Assembly (NCBI GenBank): GCA_905221605.1
Contig: CAJNDS010002357.1
Location: 915,331 to 979,330, forward strand
Direction of reading: 5' to 3'
From: Symbiodinium natans
Lineage: Eukaryota > Sar > Dinophyceae > Suessiales > Symbiodiniaceae
DNA: 64,000 nt
Shown here: positions 49,091 through 58,776 of the stretch, in pieces
How positions within the stretch are numbered: position 1 is the first letter of the stretch
Layout: each line of letters opens with the position of its first letter
Position numbers and translations under genes: made by a program
Notes under the pieces: generated by a model
Databases searched by the model: none
Told to the model about the DNA's origin: nothing
The model's input: only the letters and a program-made list of their open reading frames with translations

Positions 49091-49230
49091 GCCAGCTTAG
49101 GGTTTGGGTTGGTTTAGGGGTTAGATGCGGCATGCCATTTCCACAAGCCTCAAACCACCGCTGGTCAGAAGCCCCTCAACCCCAAACCCTGAGACCCTGA
49201 ACCGAAGCGATTAACCGGAGTATTTAGGTT

Positions 49231-49330
49231 GGGATGTTCCCCTTTCTACTAACAGTTCCTTAACAGGGATTATTACAAGGGGGTACTATAGTCCCTATTC
49301 AGGACTGTCAGTATAAGGGGGAACATCCCA
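49231..49330. repeat. M1 inverted-repeat element, complete copy
   Basis: Starts gggatgttcccctttctact then aacagttccttaacagggat; ends tattcaggactgtcagtata then agggggaacatccca. Outer 15 bp are an exact or near-exact inverted repeat. About 100 bp, non-coding. Confidence 0.8.
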
Positions 49331-49566
49331 AGGGATGGGTTTGAACACATGTTTTTTTTTAATGGTTTTACCCCCAATCCCCTAAATAATCCTTGTCAAG
49401 TCGTAAAGAATAACTTCTACAGGGCTCCCAAACCTACCCTGAGACCTTGCAGGAACCGAAGAAGACCCTGTTGTTCCGTCTATGAACAACTACAAAAACC
49501 AACTTGTGAAACCCGAAACCCGAAACCCTAAACCCTAAACCCTAAGCCCAAAAACCCTAAACCCAC

Positions 49567-49670
49567 CCCTTCGCGCCTGGAAAGGTCCTCCAAATCCCAG
49601 AGGCCAGCATGACGCAGAGAATCAGCCAGGTGTCGTAGCGAGCAGTTGAGCTAAAGCCGCCTCTGACGAT
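49567..49670 (-). CDS. MFS transporter exon (hydrophobic helix)
   Basis: Acceptor CCGCCTTGGAG, frame IVRGGFSSTARYDTWLILCV then MLASGIWRTFPGAKG, donor GTGGGTTTAG. DTWLILCVMLASGIW is a transmembrane helix, probably TM7. The non-LTR element lies in the intron just 3'. Confidence 0.6.
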
Positions 49671-50819
49671 CTCCAAGGCGGTTTAGGGTCTAGGGTTTAG
49701 GGTTTAGGGTTTACGGTTTAGGGTTTAGGAGCTTTATGGTCCAACAAACCCCGAACCCTGTAGTACCCCAAAGGCAAAACCCGAGGCCGCAGAAATCCAC
49801 CCGTAGCTAAGGCTTCGATATTCCAAGCCGGCACCCTCAGGTTGGGGGTTTAAGGTTTGGGTTTAAGATTTGGGGCTTGGGGCTTCGGGTTTAGGGTTTT
49901 GGGCACCCTTAGGTTGGGGGTTTAGGGTTTAGGGTTTGGGGTGCAGGGTTTAGGGTTTAGGGCTAAGGGCTTACAGTTTAGGGTTTTGGGTTTACAGTTT
50001 AGGGGTTAGGGTTTCAAGTCAGCAAGTCTCGAGGGTTCAGGGGCTCGAATGGAATGAGGGGACGACTGGCCCTTATGGAGTATTCTCGTTATATACACGG
50101 GGCTTCTCTAAATGATGAGCCCCTTGTTGGGGTGGGTTGAGGGTCAACTGCTAAGATGAAGCGGCCCTGACAAACTCCAACTTTAAGCCTACGTGGCCTA
50201 CAGTGGGTTACGGAGTTTTCAGGGTTCAGGTTTCTAGTGTATGCGTGTGTGTGTATATATATATATGCACGTCTGGCTACAGTGCACTGAACCAAGCTTC
50301 AAAGCCACAAGCGGCGCTAGGAGTCAACTAGTTGAGGGATTATAACCTTGCCGGGAAACCAGAGAATTAGGGTTTAGGATTTCGGATATACTATCCTGCA
50401 AGCAAGTCTCTTGCACTCAGCCCGTACACAAAGATCGAGCCTAGTACCCCTGAAGCAAGGCACATGCCTCAATCAGAGCGACTCCTTTGCAGCTTCAGAT
50501 TGTGGCCTTAACTAAGGGGTATTGACCTCTGAGTGCAATTAGATCATGATCCGTAGGTGCCTAACCTCAAACCCTACAAACCCCTGACCCACAAACTGCT
50601 AATCCCTAAACCCCCTAAACACTACCCTAAGCCCCCTAAACCCTAACCCCAAAGCCGAAACCCCAAACGCCCTGTGTTCCATGTCCGGACCTTGCCTTGA
50701 GAGTTCCCGAAGGCGCCTAACCCCCAACCCCCCACCCCCCACCCCCCTGAACCCTAAGCTCTAACTCCTAGAACCCTAAACGCTCAACATTTTCTCGCCT
50801 AAACCCTAAATCCTGAAAC

Positions 50820-51042
50820 TTGGGATGTGCCCCTTGTACTAACAGTCCGTAAACAAGGATCAATGTCCATCTCCAAGCGGCCAGGGAGGCGCTTCTTAAT
50901 GATGCGGGGGCGCGAAACGGAGGTCCAGCCAGTCAGCACGAACTCCTGTTGTAGGTTGGGATGCTCCCCCTTATACTAACAGTCCTTCATAGGGATTCTA
51001 GTACCCCCTACTATAACCCAAAAAGGACTGCTAGTATCCCAA
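50820..51042. repeat. M1 element pieces on both sides of an exon
   Basis: Left piece 50820-50860 (gggatgtgccccttgtacta then acagtcc), right copy 50958-51042 (gggatgctcccccttatact ... ctgctagtatcccaag). The exon 50861-50945 lies exactly between, with the M1 ends within about 15 bp of its splice sites. Confidence 0.65.
50861..50945 (-). CDS. Transporter-gene exon, hydrophilic loop
   Basis: Acceptor CCTACAACAG, frame EFVLTGWTSVSRPRIIKKRL then PGRLEMDI, then GATCC, a GA donor inside an M1 end. Strongly coding; phase 0 agrees with both neighbours (QDLSAQ before, IVRGGF after). Probably the cytoplasmic loop between TM6 and TM7. Confidence 0.65.
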
Positions 51043-51186
51043 GTGCTAGGGTCATTAGTACCCCTAAGGCTCTAAGGACTCTTGCTGAAAGTGCACACCC
51101 TAAACCTCAACCCTATAAACCCTAAACCCTAAACCTAAACTAAACCCTATAAACCCTAAACCTAAACTAAATAGTAAACCCTAAAC

Positions 51187-51250
51187 CTGAGCCGAGAGGT
51201 CCTGAAGCGCGACGACCGCGACGACGCGCCAGGATCCAGGCTGCCGCAGC
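51187..51250 (-). CDS. Transporter-gene exon, loop
   Basis: Acceptor CACAACTGCAG, frame LRQPGSWRVVAVVALQDLSA then Q, donor GTTTAGG. Ends in phase 0, matching the next exon. The join to the preceding exon (51435) is out of phase in this frame, so a boundary is wrong or a small exon is missing. Confidence 0.6.
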
Positions 51251-51434
51251 CTGCAGTTGTGAACAAGGGTAAAGCCTAAACCCTTCAGGGCTTAGGTTTA
51301 GGTTGCTTACGGGCATCGATGGCCCTAAACCCTAAACCCTAAACCCTAAACCCTGAACCCTGAACCCTAAGCCCTAAGCCCTAAACCCTAAACCCTAAAC
51401 CCTAAACCCTACCCCCAAACCCTAAACCCTAAAC

Positions 51435-51583
51435 CGCCCCTTGAGTCTCGGCCGGGGAGCGTGGCCCAGTCGCTGGTGCCGGCCGGCGCCTCGCGCTGCA
51501 GCGCGGGCGCCGTCTCCGGCAGTGCCCGGCAGAGGAGGAAGAGGAGCAGAAACAGCGCGGAGACGCAGCGCAAAGGCGCCATC
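51435..51583 (-). CDS. MFS transporter exon (TM6 and loop)
   Basis: Acceptor AAACCTCTCAG, frame MAPLRCVSALFLLLFLLCRA then LPETAPALQREAPAGTSDWA, donor GTTTAGGG. It could be misread as an initiator Met plus signal peptide, but LxxxLPETxPxLxR after a helix is the typical end of TM6 in ZIFL/TETRAN-like facilitators, and exons for TM1-TM5 lie upstream on the same strand. Confidence 0.7.
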
Positions 51584-51591
51584 CTGAGAGG

Positions 51592-51732
51592 TTTAGGGTT
51601 TAGGGTTTAGGGTTTAGGGTTTAGGGTTTAGGGTTTAGGGCTAGGGTTTAGGGTTTAGGGGTTAGGGTTTAGGGTTTAGGGTTTAGGGTTTAGGGTTTAG
51701 GGTTTAGGGTTTAGGGTTTAGGGTTTAGGGGT
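51592..51732. repeat. TTTAGGG array, about 19 units
   Basis: Near-perfect array starting 8 bp from the TM6 exon; the opposite CCCTAAA array (51387-51434) ends at the exon's other edge. Confidence 0.95.
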
Positions 51733-51866
51733 TGTTTAGGGTGTGGCGCAGAAGGTGTTGACCCCTAAACCCTGATACCCTCAGGCCAGAAAAAAACACT
51801 TGGGCGTTTGTAGGAACCTCCAAATGGGCTTGGGATTCTTGAGGGCGCCATATGTCGAGAACTGAC

Positions 51867-51957
51867 CAAGTTCAAGGCCAGCGTCACGCCCGCGGAATCC
51901 GCAAGCCAGCCGCCGATCAAAGGGCCCAGAAGGTAGCCAGAGCAGGAAAAGAGCGTC
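51867..51957 (-). CDS. MFS transporter exon (TM5, GPxxGG motif)
   Basis: Acceptor CAGCAAG, frame TLFSCSGYLLGPLIGGWLAD then SAGVTLALNL, donor GTCAGT. GYLLGPLIGGWLAD is the hallmark G..LGP.IGG.LAD of TM5 in H+-antiporter-type facilitators. A 101-codon frame over the same region is a shadow. Confidence 0.8.
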
Positions 51958-52656
51958 CTTGCTGCTAGGTTTAGGGTTTAAGGCTGCAGAGTTTGCACAG
52001 GCTTTGGGGGCCCTAAGACTGAAAGAGCCCCCAAAGAAACGAATCTCGACAACATCGAACCACTCTTCGAGGATGCTTCTGCTCAAAGCCCCACACCTCG
52101 AAGCAAAGGTTTAGGGTTTAGGGCTAAGGCTCCCAAAGCCCACGAAAACCTTCTCAACTCTGGAAAACGATGCATACGGCAATAGAAGCCTTGCTTTGGG
52201 CATCTACATGGTCGGTTCTCAAAAGTATGGTCCCTTTTTGGGCACCCTAAATAGCAGGGGCCGCCTTATAATCGTAGTGGCCGTAAGGATACTTCCCTGA
52301 AAATAGTAGGGGCAGCCCTTTCTACAATAGTAGTGACCACCCTGAAGCCCCAACCCTGAAAACCCGAAAATCCTGAAACCCCAAAAGCCTGAAGTCCAAA
52401 AATCCTAAACCTCTGAAACCCTAAACCTTAAAAGACTCACGCAAGGTACCCCCTACCTAAGAACTCCCCTCCTGAAACTGCTCTTAAGAACTACAGTAGG
52501 GCACATTTCATTCTAGACCTTACGAGGAACCCTAAATACACACACCAATAACAGAGACCCTAATCCCTAACCTCTAAACCCCAAACCCTTTAAACCCTAA
52601 ACCGTAAACCCTAAGCCCTAAACCCTAAATGCAAAACCCAAAATCCCTAACCCTGC

Positions 52657-52703
52657 CTAAGGCAAACGAGCATCAGAAGAGCCATGCTGGACTGACGCGA
52701 CTC
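52657..52703 (-). CDS. MFS transporter exon (TM4-TM5 joint)
   Basis: Acceptor GGTGCTCAG, frame ESRQSSMALLMLVCL, leaving AG before a GC donor; with the next exon the split codon is AGG (Arg). Joined sequence QETLESRQSSMALLMLVCLR then TLFSCSGYLLGP fits the family without a gap. Confidence 0.65.
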
Positions 52704-53171
52704 CTGAGCACCATCATGGCTTCCATCTGAGAGGGCTTGGGGTTTGGGGTTGAGGGTTTGGGGTTTGGGATTTTGGGTCTAGGATTTTTGGGTTTAGAGA
52801 ACCCTAGGCCCCATCCCTAAACCCTAAAATCAAAACACAATAAAGGACACAACTGTCGGCTAGGGGACCCTCAGGGTCAGGTCAAGTGTTGCTGGCGCTT
52901 TAGCTGACTTAAGCTCCTTGCAGGCCTATCCCTAATTTTGTTTATTCTAGTGTTTATGGCTTAGGACTTAGGGTTACCGTGTTTCCCCCAAGTTCTCTTC
53001 GATTCTCCACACATACCGAGCATCCCGGCAATGTTGAGATAGCACAAAGGCAGTTGGGGCCCAGGCACGGCCACCCATGAAACCTCCAAGTAAACCCTTT
53101 CAACCACAAACACCTTCCCCAACCCTAACCCTAAACCCTAAACCCCAAACCCCAAACCCTAAACCCCAAAC

Positions 53172-53249
53172 CAGCGTCTCCTGGCCGTACATGTCCCCAA
53201 TCATGGCCCGGGCCATTGTCAGGGTCTGCTTCGTGAGCCCGGCCACCAC
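53172..53249 (-). CDS. MFS transporter exon (TM4)
   Basis: Acceptor CTGGCCAAG, frame VVAGLTKQTLTMARAMIGDM then YGQETL, donor GTTTGGGG. ARAMIGDM..xE is the conserved loop end of TM4. A longer version with an earlier acceptor (CATCATCAG) is possible but breaks phase with the upstream exon. Confidence 0.75.
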
Positions 53250-53477
53250 CTTGGCCAGGAAACATCTGATGATGAGGGTTTAGGGGTTATAGGGTTTAGA
53301 GGGTTTTTAGGGTTCATAGGGTTTATAGGGTTTAGGGTTAGGGCTTGTGGATTCGGGTTTAGGGTTAAGGGTGTTATGGTTTACGGCGTAGGTTTTTGGT
53401 GCACCTTTTGTCGTTGGCTACTTTGTAAGGGAACCTTGAAAAAAAACAAAAAGGCAAAAGGACACCAAGAGGCCACT

Positions 53478-53582
53478 CCAAACCCTAAACCCTAAACCCT
53501 AAACCCTAAACCCTAAACCCTAAACCCTATACCCTAAACCCTAAACCCTAAACCCTAAACCCTAAACCCTAAACCCTAAGCC
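53478..53582. repeat. CCCTAAA array, about 15 units
   Basis: Near-perfect array (one CCCTATA unit) at the 3' side of the TM3-4 exon. The facing TTTAGGG array of 12 units is at 53762-53848. Confidence 0.95.
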
Positions 53583-53639
53583 CTAAACTAAACCCCAAAC
53601 CCTAAACCCCCAAGGGGTGCCACTGGGCTACCAAGCCAC

Positions 53640-53709
53640 CCGGCCGACCAAGACGAGCGACCCCGGCTCTCCCGAAGCGACTGCGAGGGCGGACCTTGTG
53701 GCCCCAAAG
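53640..53709 (-). CDS. MFS transporter exon (TM3-TM4)
   Basis: Acceptor TTCAAAGCAG, frame FGATRSALAVASGEPGSLVL then VGR, donor GTGGCT. Joined with the next exon it reads SLVLVGRVVAGLTKQT, the LLxGRxxxG start of TM4. Confidence 0.65.
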
Positions 53710-53847
53710 CTGCTTTGAAGGGCTTTTGTTAGGGGCCTCTTTGAAGGGCTTTGCGGTTCATTTAGGTTTAGGGTTTAGGGTTTAGGGTTTAGGGTTTAGG
53801 GTTTAGGGTTTAGGGTTTAGGGTTTAGGGTTTAGGGTTTAGGGTTTA

Positions 53848-53977
53848 GGGACCTATTGGGGAATGAAGGAATCAGGTACCCTGTAGAAACACTCGAAGGG
53901 TCTTTATGTATAGAGAGGGCGGGACATAAGGGACCTAATTTTCCTTTCTTCCCTACTAAGAGCCGGTAGGTTGACCG
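53848..53977. repeat. M6 repeat at an exon edge
   Basis: Runs from gacctattggggaatgaagg to ctactaagagccggtaggtt then gac. On the minus strand it starts exactly at the donor GTCAACCTACCGGCTC of the adjacent exon. A related copy is at 25690. Confidence 0.5.
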
Positions 53978-54037
53978 CCGAGGTGCAAGCCATAGCCTGC
54001 AGATGTGCCCAGGCAAGAAAGCTGAAGCACACGCCGC
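53976..54037 (-). CDS. MFS transporter exon (TM3)
   Basis: Acceptor GTGTGGCTAG, frame GVCFSFLAWAHLQAMACTSA, donor GTCAAC. Hydrophobic. An earlier GC donor after GCACATCT would restore phase with the next exon; the exact 3' boundary is open. Confidence 0.6.
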
Positions 54038-54604
54038 CTAGCCACACGGTTTAGGGTTTAGGGTTTAGGGTTTAGGGTTTAGGGTTTAGGGTTTAGGGTT
54101 TAGGGTTTCCCAGTAGCCTACAAGGACCGGGAGGATTTAGGGGGAGCTAGGGTGGGTTAGTTTCGGGTTCCTCTTTAAGGTTTGTGGGGTTTGGGGCTTC
54201 GAGTTTTTAGGCTTTGCGGCTTTGAGGGTTTCGAAACAGGTTCCCTGGTTACAAGCACTATGCTGGCTGCACCACTTAGCTCTAATTGGTACAGTTAAGG
54301 GTCCCAGGAGGGACAAACACGGGGGTGCCCGTGTGGTGATAATTAGCTTTTTCGGGATCCAAAACGTAATATCCCTAAACCCTAAACCCTAAACCCTAAG
54401 CCCTAAAATTGGCTTTAGGGGAGTTACAGAGATGGGAGGCTTTGAGAGCTTCAGGACTTTGCGGGTTCAGGATGTTCGCAACTCTGCCAACACCTAAGGG
54501 CACCTAACCCCTAAAGCCAAACAGGGTTTAAGGTTTAGGGTTTAGGGTTTAGGGTTTAGGGTTTAGGGTTTAGGGCTTAGGGCCCCAAACCAGAAACTTG
54601 GGCT

Positions 54605-54680
54605 TTTTGTACGATAACTCCAGTTATCACCTTGTTTAGGGTACTTAGAGTAACTACCCATGAAACCTTCAAGTAGCCCT
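54605..54680. repeat. M2 element copies
   Basis: gtacgataactccagttatc, ttagggtacttagagtaac, tacccatgaaaccttcaagt; a second, partial right end follows at 54706-54736. Confidence 0.55.
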
Positions 54681-54824
54681 AAACCCTACAGCCTGAACCC
54701 AAAACCTTATAACTACCCATGAACCTCCAAGTAGACCCAGACCCCAAACCCCCACAACCCCCAACCCCAAACCCCAAACCCTTAACCCTAAACCCTGAAC
54801 CATAAACCCTATGCGACGTTTGGC

Positions 54825-54879
54825 CATGGCGCCGCCCCAGCACGTCGCTGAGGTAGGGAAGGGAAAGGCTTCCAAGAGT
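54825..54879 (-). CDS. MFS transporter exon (motif A, loop 2-3)
   Basis: Acceptor GCCGAGGTCAG, frame TLGSLSLPYLSDVLGRRH, then a GC donor (reading may continue GQTSH). LPYLSDVLGRRHGQ matches the facilitator motif A GxLxDRxGRR between TM2 and TM3. This is the most diagnostic part of the gene. Confidence 0.75.
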
Positions 54880-55115
54880 CTGACCTCGGCGTTGTCGGAT
54901 TTTAGGGCTAACAGGGTTTAGGGTTAGGGTAGAGGGTTTAGGGATTAGGGTGTAGGATTAGAAGGGTCGAGGGTCTAGGGTTCAGGCTTTTGGGTTGTTG
55001 GTTTAGAGGTTCGGGGTCTAGCATGTTGAGATCCCTTCGGCCGTAAATTTCCCCTAACACCTAAACCCTAAACCCTAAACCCTAAACCCTAAACCCTAAA
55101 CCCTAAACCCTAAAC

Positions 55116-55227
55116 CACCACATCATTAAAAATCACGCCCGAGTTGCCCAGGCCATACCACGACTCGAGGCTGCCCACGGCGGAGGCAGACGAGCCGACC
55201 AAGAGCTGTGGAAGGAGGCTCCGCATC
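55116..55227 (-). CDS. MFS transporter exon (TM1-TM2)
   Basis: Acceptor AATTTGTGAG (or CGCGCCAG, ten bases earlier), frame MRSLLPQLLVGSSASAVGSL then ESWYGLGNSGVIFNDVV, donor GTTTAGGG. Joins in phase to TLGSLSLPYLSD. Strongly coding. Confidence 0.7.
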
Positions 55228-55654
55228 CTCACAAATTCTGGCGCGGGTGGGGTTTGGGGTTTGGCCTAGACCCTAAACCCTAAACCCTAAACCCTAAACC
55301 CTAAACCCTAAACCCTAAACCCTAAACCCTTCAAACCCTGTAACCCTGAACTCTTCTTCCTCTCAACCCTATAAATTCGCCCCGCCCTCCACAATACTAA
55401 ACTAAACCCCGAGACCTCTAGATCCTTGAACCCCTAAGCACCTAACCCGAGACCCCTGAACCCTTAAATCCCTGAACCCCCAACCCCCAACCCCGAAACC
55501 TAAATACTCAAACCCTAAACCCTAAACCCTAAACCCTAAACCCTAAACCCCTAAACTCTAAAACCTAAACCCGAAACCCTAACCCTAAACCCTAAACCCT
55601 AAACCCTAAACCCCAAACCCCAAACCCTAAACCCTAAACCCTACACTCCCAAAC

Positions 55655-55734
55655 CCTCCGGTCATGGATGTGCCCATGTAGTCCGCGCTGACGAAGAGAC
55701 CGAGCTTTGCGATCTGCGCCGCATCGGCCATGGG
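55655..55734 (-). CDS. MFS transporter exon (N-terminal region, TM1)
   Basis: Acceptor CATCTTCTGGAG, frame PMADAAQIAKLGLFVSADYM then GTSMTG, donor GTTTGGGAG. The phase (GG left over) fits the TTTGTGAG acceptor of the next exon. The sequence spanning its 3' splice site is repeated twice in the upstream intron (55816-55854 and 55896-55934). No initiator Met can be assigned. Confidence 0.65.
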
Positions 55735-56267
55735 CTCCAGAAGATGCTCGTGGGGGAGTTTTGTGAGGCAAACCCTAAACCCTAGGCCCTAAGCCCTAAG
55801 CCCTAAGCCCTAAGCCATGGGCTCAAGAAGATGCTCGTGGGGAGTTTTGTGAGGTTGGCTTCTTTGAATCGCAGGGTACTCCTGAAGCCCTCAACCATGG
55901 GCTCAAGAAGATGCTCGTGGGGAGTTTGGTTAGGTTTGTTGTTTTAAAGCGTAGGGTACTCCTGAAGCCCTCAACCCTAAACCCTAGAACCCTAAACCCT
56001 AGACCCAACCTGAGGGATGTAGGGCTTCTGCGCTACCAAGCTCAAGCCGGATACTTGGGATTTCGGGAGTTGGGGCTTCGGGGTTTAGAGTTTGGGCCGT
56101 TAGGAGTTCAGGGTGCAGGGTTCAGGGCTCAGGCTTTCGAGTTTGGGTCTTCGGGTTTTTGGACAAGCTTAATTAAATTCATTCAAAGGTTCGTGTGAGC
56201 ACTTTGCAGGGATACAAGTAAGGTAGCCGTTTTGCTTGGTAGCCCAGACCCCCTCATAAACCCACAT

Positions 56268-56310
56268 CAGGAAAAATGTCAATGTAAATGTCCCAAAGGC
56301 CAACCTAGTT
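56268..56310. repeat. M7-like fragment
   Basis: ggaaaaatgtcaatgtaaat and cccaaaggcc recall the M7 right half at 17135 and 19725. Confidence 0.35.
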
Positions 56311-57141
56311 TTGGCAGTACTTACATCATAACCTTAAGCCCTAAACCGTAAACCGCCTTAATATTACATACTACGGGTACCGAACCCTTTTGGGGGTGGT
56401 TACATGTACTCACAATGTTTAAACCCTAAACCCTAAACCCTGAACCCTAAACCCAAAACCCTTCATATACTACGGGTACCGTACCCTTTTTCGGGGTGGG
56501 TTACTTTGAGAAGGGAGCCTGGAATCCCAAACGCGCAAAAAGGGCAGCCACGGGGCTACCAATCAGCTTCGAGTCTGGAGCCATCAAGCAGAAACCGGCT
56601 AGGGTGCAGGGTTCAGGGTTCAGGATTCAGGGTTTAGGGTTGAGGGTTTAGGGTTCAGGGTTTAGGGTACAGGGTTTCGTGTTTAGAGTTTAAGGTTTAG
56701 GGTTTAGGGACAATCGCGGAAACAAGGGCGTGAAGAGAAAGGTGTTTTAGGCCTGAGGTTCAGGGATTCGATTCCCGGGTTCCCCAGTAACCTGACAAAC
56801 AGGCTGTCTCTCTAGACCCAAGAGTAACCCGGTTTAGGGTTTAGGGTTTAGGGTTTAGGGTTTAGGGTTTAGGGTTTAGGGTTTAGGGTTTAGGGAAAAA
56901 ACGGATGACCCTTCTTAGTTTGGCCTACTCTGGGTCCTAGTCAAATGAAGATTCGACTTCACATACAAGACAGGGGAATACGGGTGCTGCTCTTGAACAC
57001 CCTCCGCCCAATTCTGAGCCCTGCTTTCAAGAGACCCCTTCTACAACCTTAACCCTATTTTGACTCAGAACAGACCCCTAAACCCTAAACCCTAAACCAA
57101 AAAACCGAGGCCTCAGCACGAACACACGCCCACACCCCCAC

Positions 57142-57197
57142 CCAGCCCTGAGAACCAAAAGGCAGCCTGAGCCCCGGCGGCATCAGCGGGGCCCGCG
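57142..57197 (-). CDS. Putative exon
   Basis: Acceptor AAGGCGCTCAG, frame AGPADAAGAQAAFWFSG, donor GTGGGGG. Ala-rich; splice context fair. 5' of the transporter exons on the same strand. Confidence 0.35.
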
Positions 57198-57211
57198 CTG
57201 AGCGCCTTTAG

Positions 57212-57450
57212 GTGTGGGGGGAAGGGGGGAGAAGGGGGGGGGGGAGAAGGGGGGAGAAGGGGGGAGAAGGGGGGAGAAGGGGGGAGAAGGGGGGAGGGGG
57301 GAGAAGGGGGGGCAGAAGGGGGAGAAAGGGGGGGAGAAGGGGGAAGAAGGGGGAGAAGGGGGAGAAGGGGGGAGAGAAGGGGGAGAAGGGAGAAAAGGGG
57401 GGGGGCGGGGGGGGAGGGGGGGAGGGGAGGGGGGGAGGGGAGGGGGGGGA
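57212..57450. repeat. (GGGGAGAA)n purine tract
   Basis: About 240 bp of pure purine on the plus strand, mostly GGGGGGAGAAGG units. Could form triplex or G-quadruplex structures. Gly/Glu/Lys ORFs are artefacts. Confidence 0.95.
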
Positions 57451-57763
57451 GAGCGGGGAGAGGGTGTTTGGCTCAGGGTGTTCGGGCTTAAGGTTTGTTT
57501 TGGCTTAAGGGCTTTAGGGTGTCAGGCTGTACGGCTTGGGTTTAAGATTTTCAGGGCTTCAGAGTTTCAGTGTGTTAGGGTATAGTGCTTTGAGGTTCAA
57601 GCGCTTCAGGTTTTTGAGGCGTGGGCAGAGGTCGTCGAGATGTTGCGGATGTCCCAAGCGACACGAGGCACACATGCTAGAGTACCAGCAAGTCAGAAGC
57701 AGTCGTGGACGCGAAAGCTTGATGCGCTGTAAAAAAAGACAGTCGCGCTGAAGTAGAAGTCAC

Positions 57764-57967
57764 ATGACTCATTCCGAATTCCACGCAGCCCAAGCTTCCG
57801 AGGGCGTCAAGCAATCCAGACTGGGCACCTCCTTGGCGCACTCGCACGGGGAGGAAGAAAGCCTTCTGCCGGCTCTGCGTTGCGTACGGGAAAATGAACG
57901 CATTCTGGCGTTCCTTTGTCGATGTTACGAGGACCGTGCCACGGAAGCGGTCGCTGTTCCAACATAG
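57764..57967 (+). CDS. Unidentified 67-residue ORF
   Basis: ATG to TAG on the plus strand, in a 450-bp stretch free of telomere-type repeat. It contains MTHSEFHAAQASEGVKQSRL and SLLPALRCVRENERILAFLC. Composition is protein-like, but no family is recognised; the minus strand is open too. Gene status uncertain. Confidence 0.3.
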   Translation: MTHSEFHAAQASEGVKQSRLGTSLAHSHGEEESLLPALRCVRENERILAFLCRCYEDRATEAVAVPT

Positions 57968-58171
57968 GGGCAACCAATCAGGTTGGCTTGTTGCAAAGGA
58001 CACTTACCCCCAGATTTTGAGGAGGTTCGAACCGGTTGGCCAATTATTCCATCCTCTACCTAAAGCAACCATTTAAATACTTCTGGGCTGCAACCTTCTT
58101 GCTTGGGTTGTTTTAGGTAAAGCCAAACCCGTACATCTTAACCCCTAAGCTCTAAACCCTAAACCCTAAAC

Positions 58172-58285
58172 CTTGTGAAAGGCGTGCGCGCGCGCCTTTT
58201 CTATCTCCTTCATCACCGTGTGGGCGTTGTCGTCGCGACCGGCACCTCTCTCAAGAAGGGGCAGGGTTCCCACAGGCTTCAGGGC
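58172..58285 (-). CDS. Putative 114-bp exon, unidentified protein
   Basis: Exactly 38 codons, phase 0 at both ends. Acceptor CTTCGGCAAG, frame ALKPVGTLPLLERGAGRDDN then AHTVMKEIEKARAHAFHK, donor GTTTAGGG. One of the strongest exon calls in the window. Family not recognised. Confidence 0.65.
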
Positions 58286-58776
58286 CTTGCCGAAGCCCTA
58301 AACCCTAAACAGCTTGAGGACTTATAGTGTAAGCCTACTTGCTTGGTCTCGTCGGGAAGAACGGAAGTGGTGCAGCTGTGCAGGATACCTAAACTCATGC
58401 ATGAACTTCCTCCTCTGGACCCAAGCCTTAAACCCGAAGCCCTGTTTAGAGCTTTAAAGGGTTTGGAGGGTTTGTCGGGTTGAAGGGTTAAGGGGGTTTG
58501 GACGCTGTTAAGTTTAACTGCGTGAGGGTTTCCAAGCGAATTCGTGATGAAGAACACAAATGTCGTATGGTTCGTTTCCCATGAAGAGGCGCCCGCAAGC
58601 AAAAGTCTAGATTGGCCTGCACTCAAGTGAGACAGAACACGAACCCATAATACAAAGTGTTAAAGCCATCATCAGTCAGCAGGCCGTTTGGAAGATGGAC
58701 AGAAGTCGTGTACGTGTAAGCGTGCCGATCTCAGCATGCATGCCACCATACATCTGGGCACATATCCTAGCATTGC

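Noticed and set aside
51435-51583. Signal-peptide start of a secreted protein
   Set aside because: MAPLRCVSALFLLLFLLCRA looks like a signal peptide, but the following LPETAPALQR and the upstream TM1-5 exons fit TM6 of an MFS transporter better.
53004-53079. Extra transporter exon reading PLCYLNIAGML with a GTATGTG donor
   Set aside because: Good donor and hydrophobic frame, but its length breaks phase between two exons that already join in frame.
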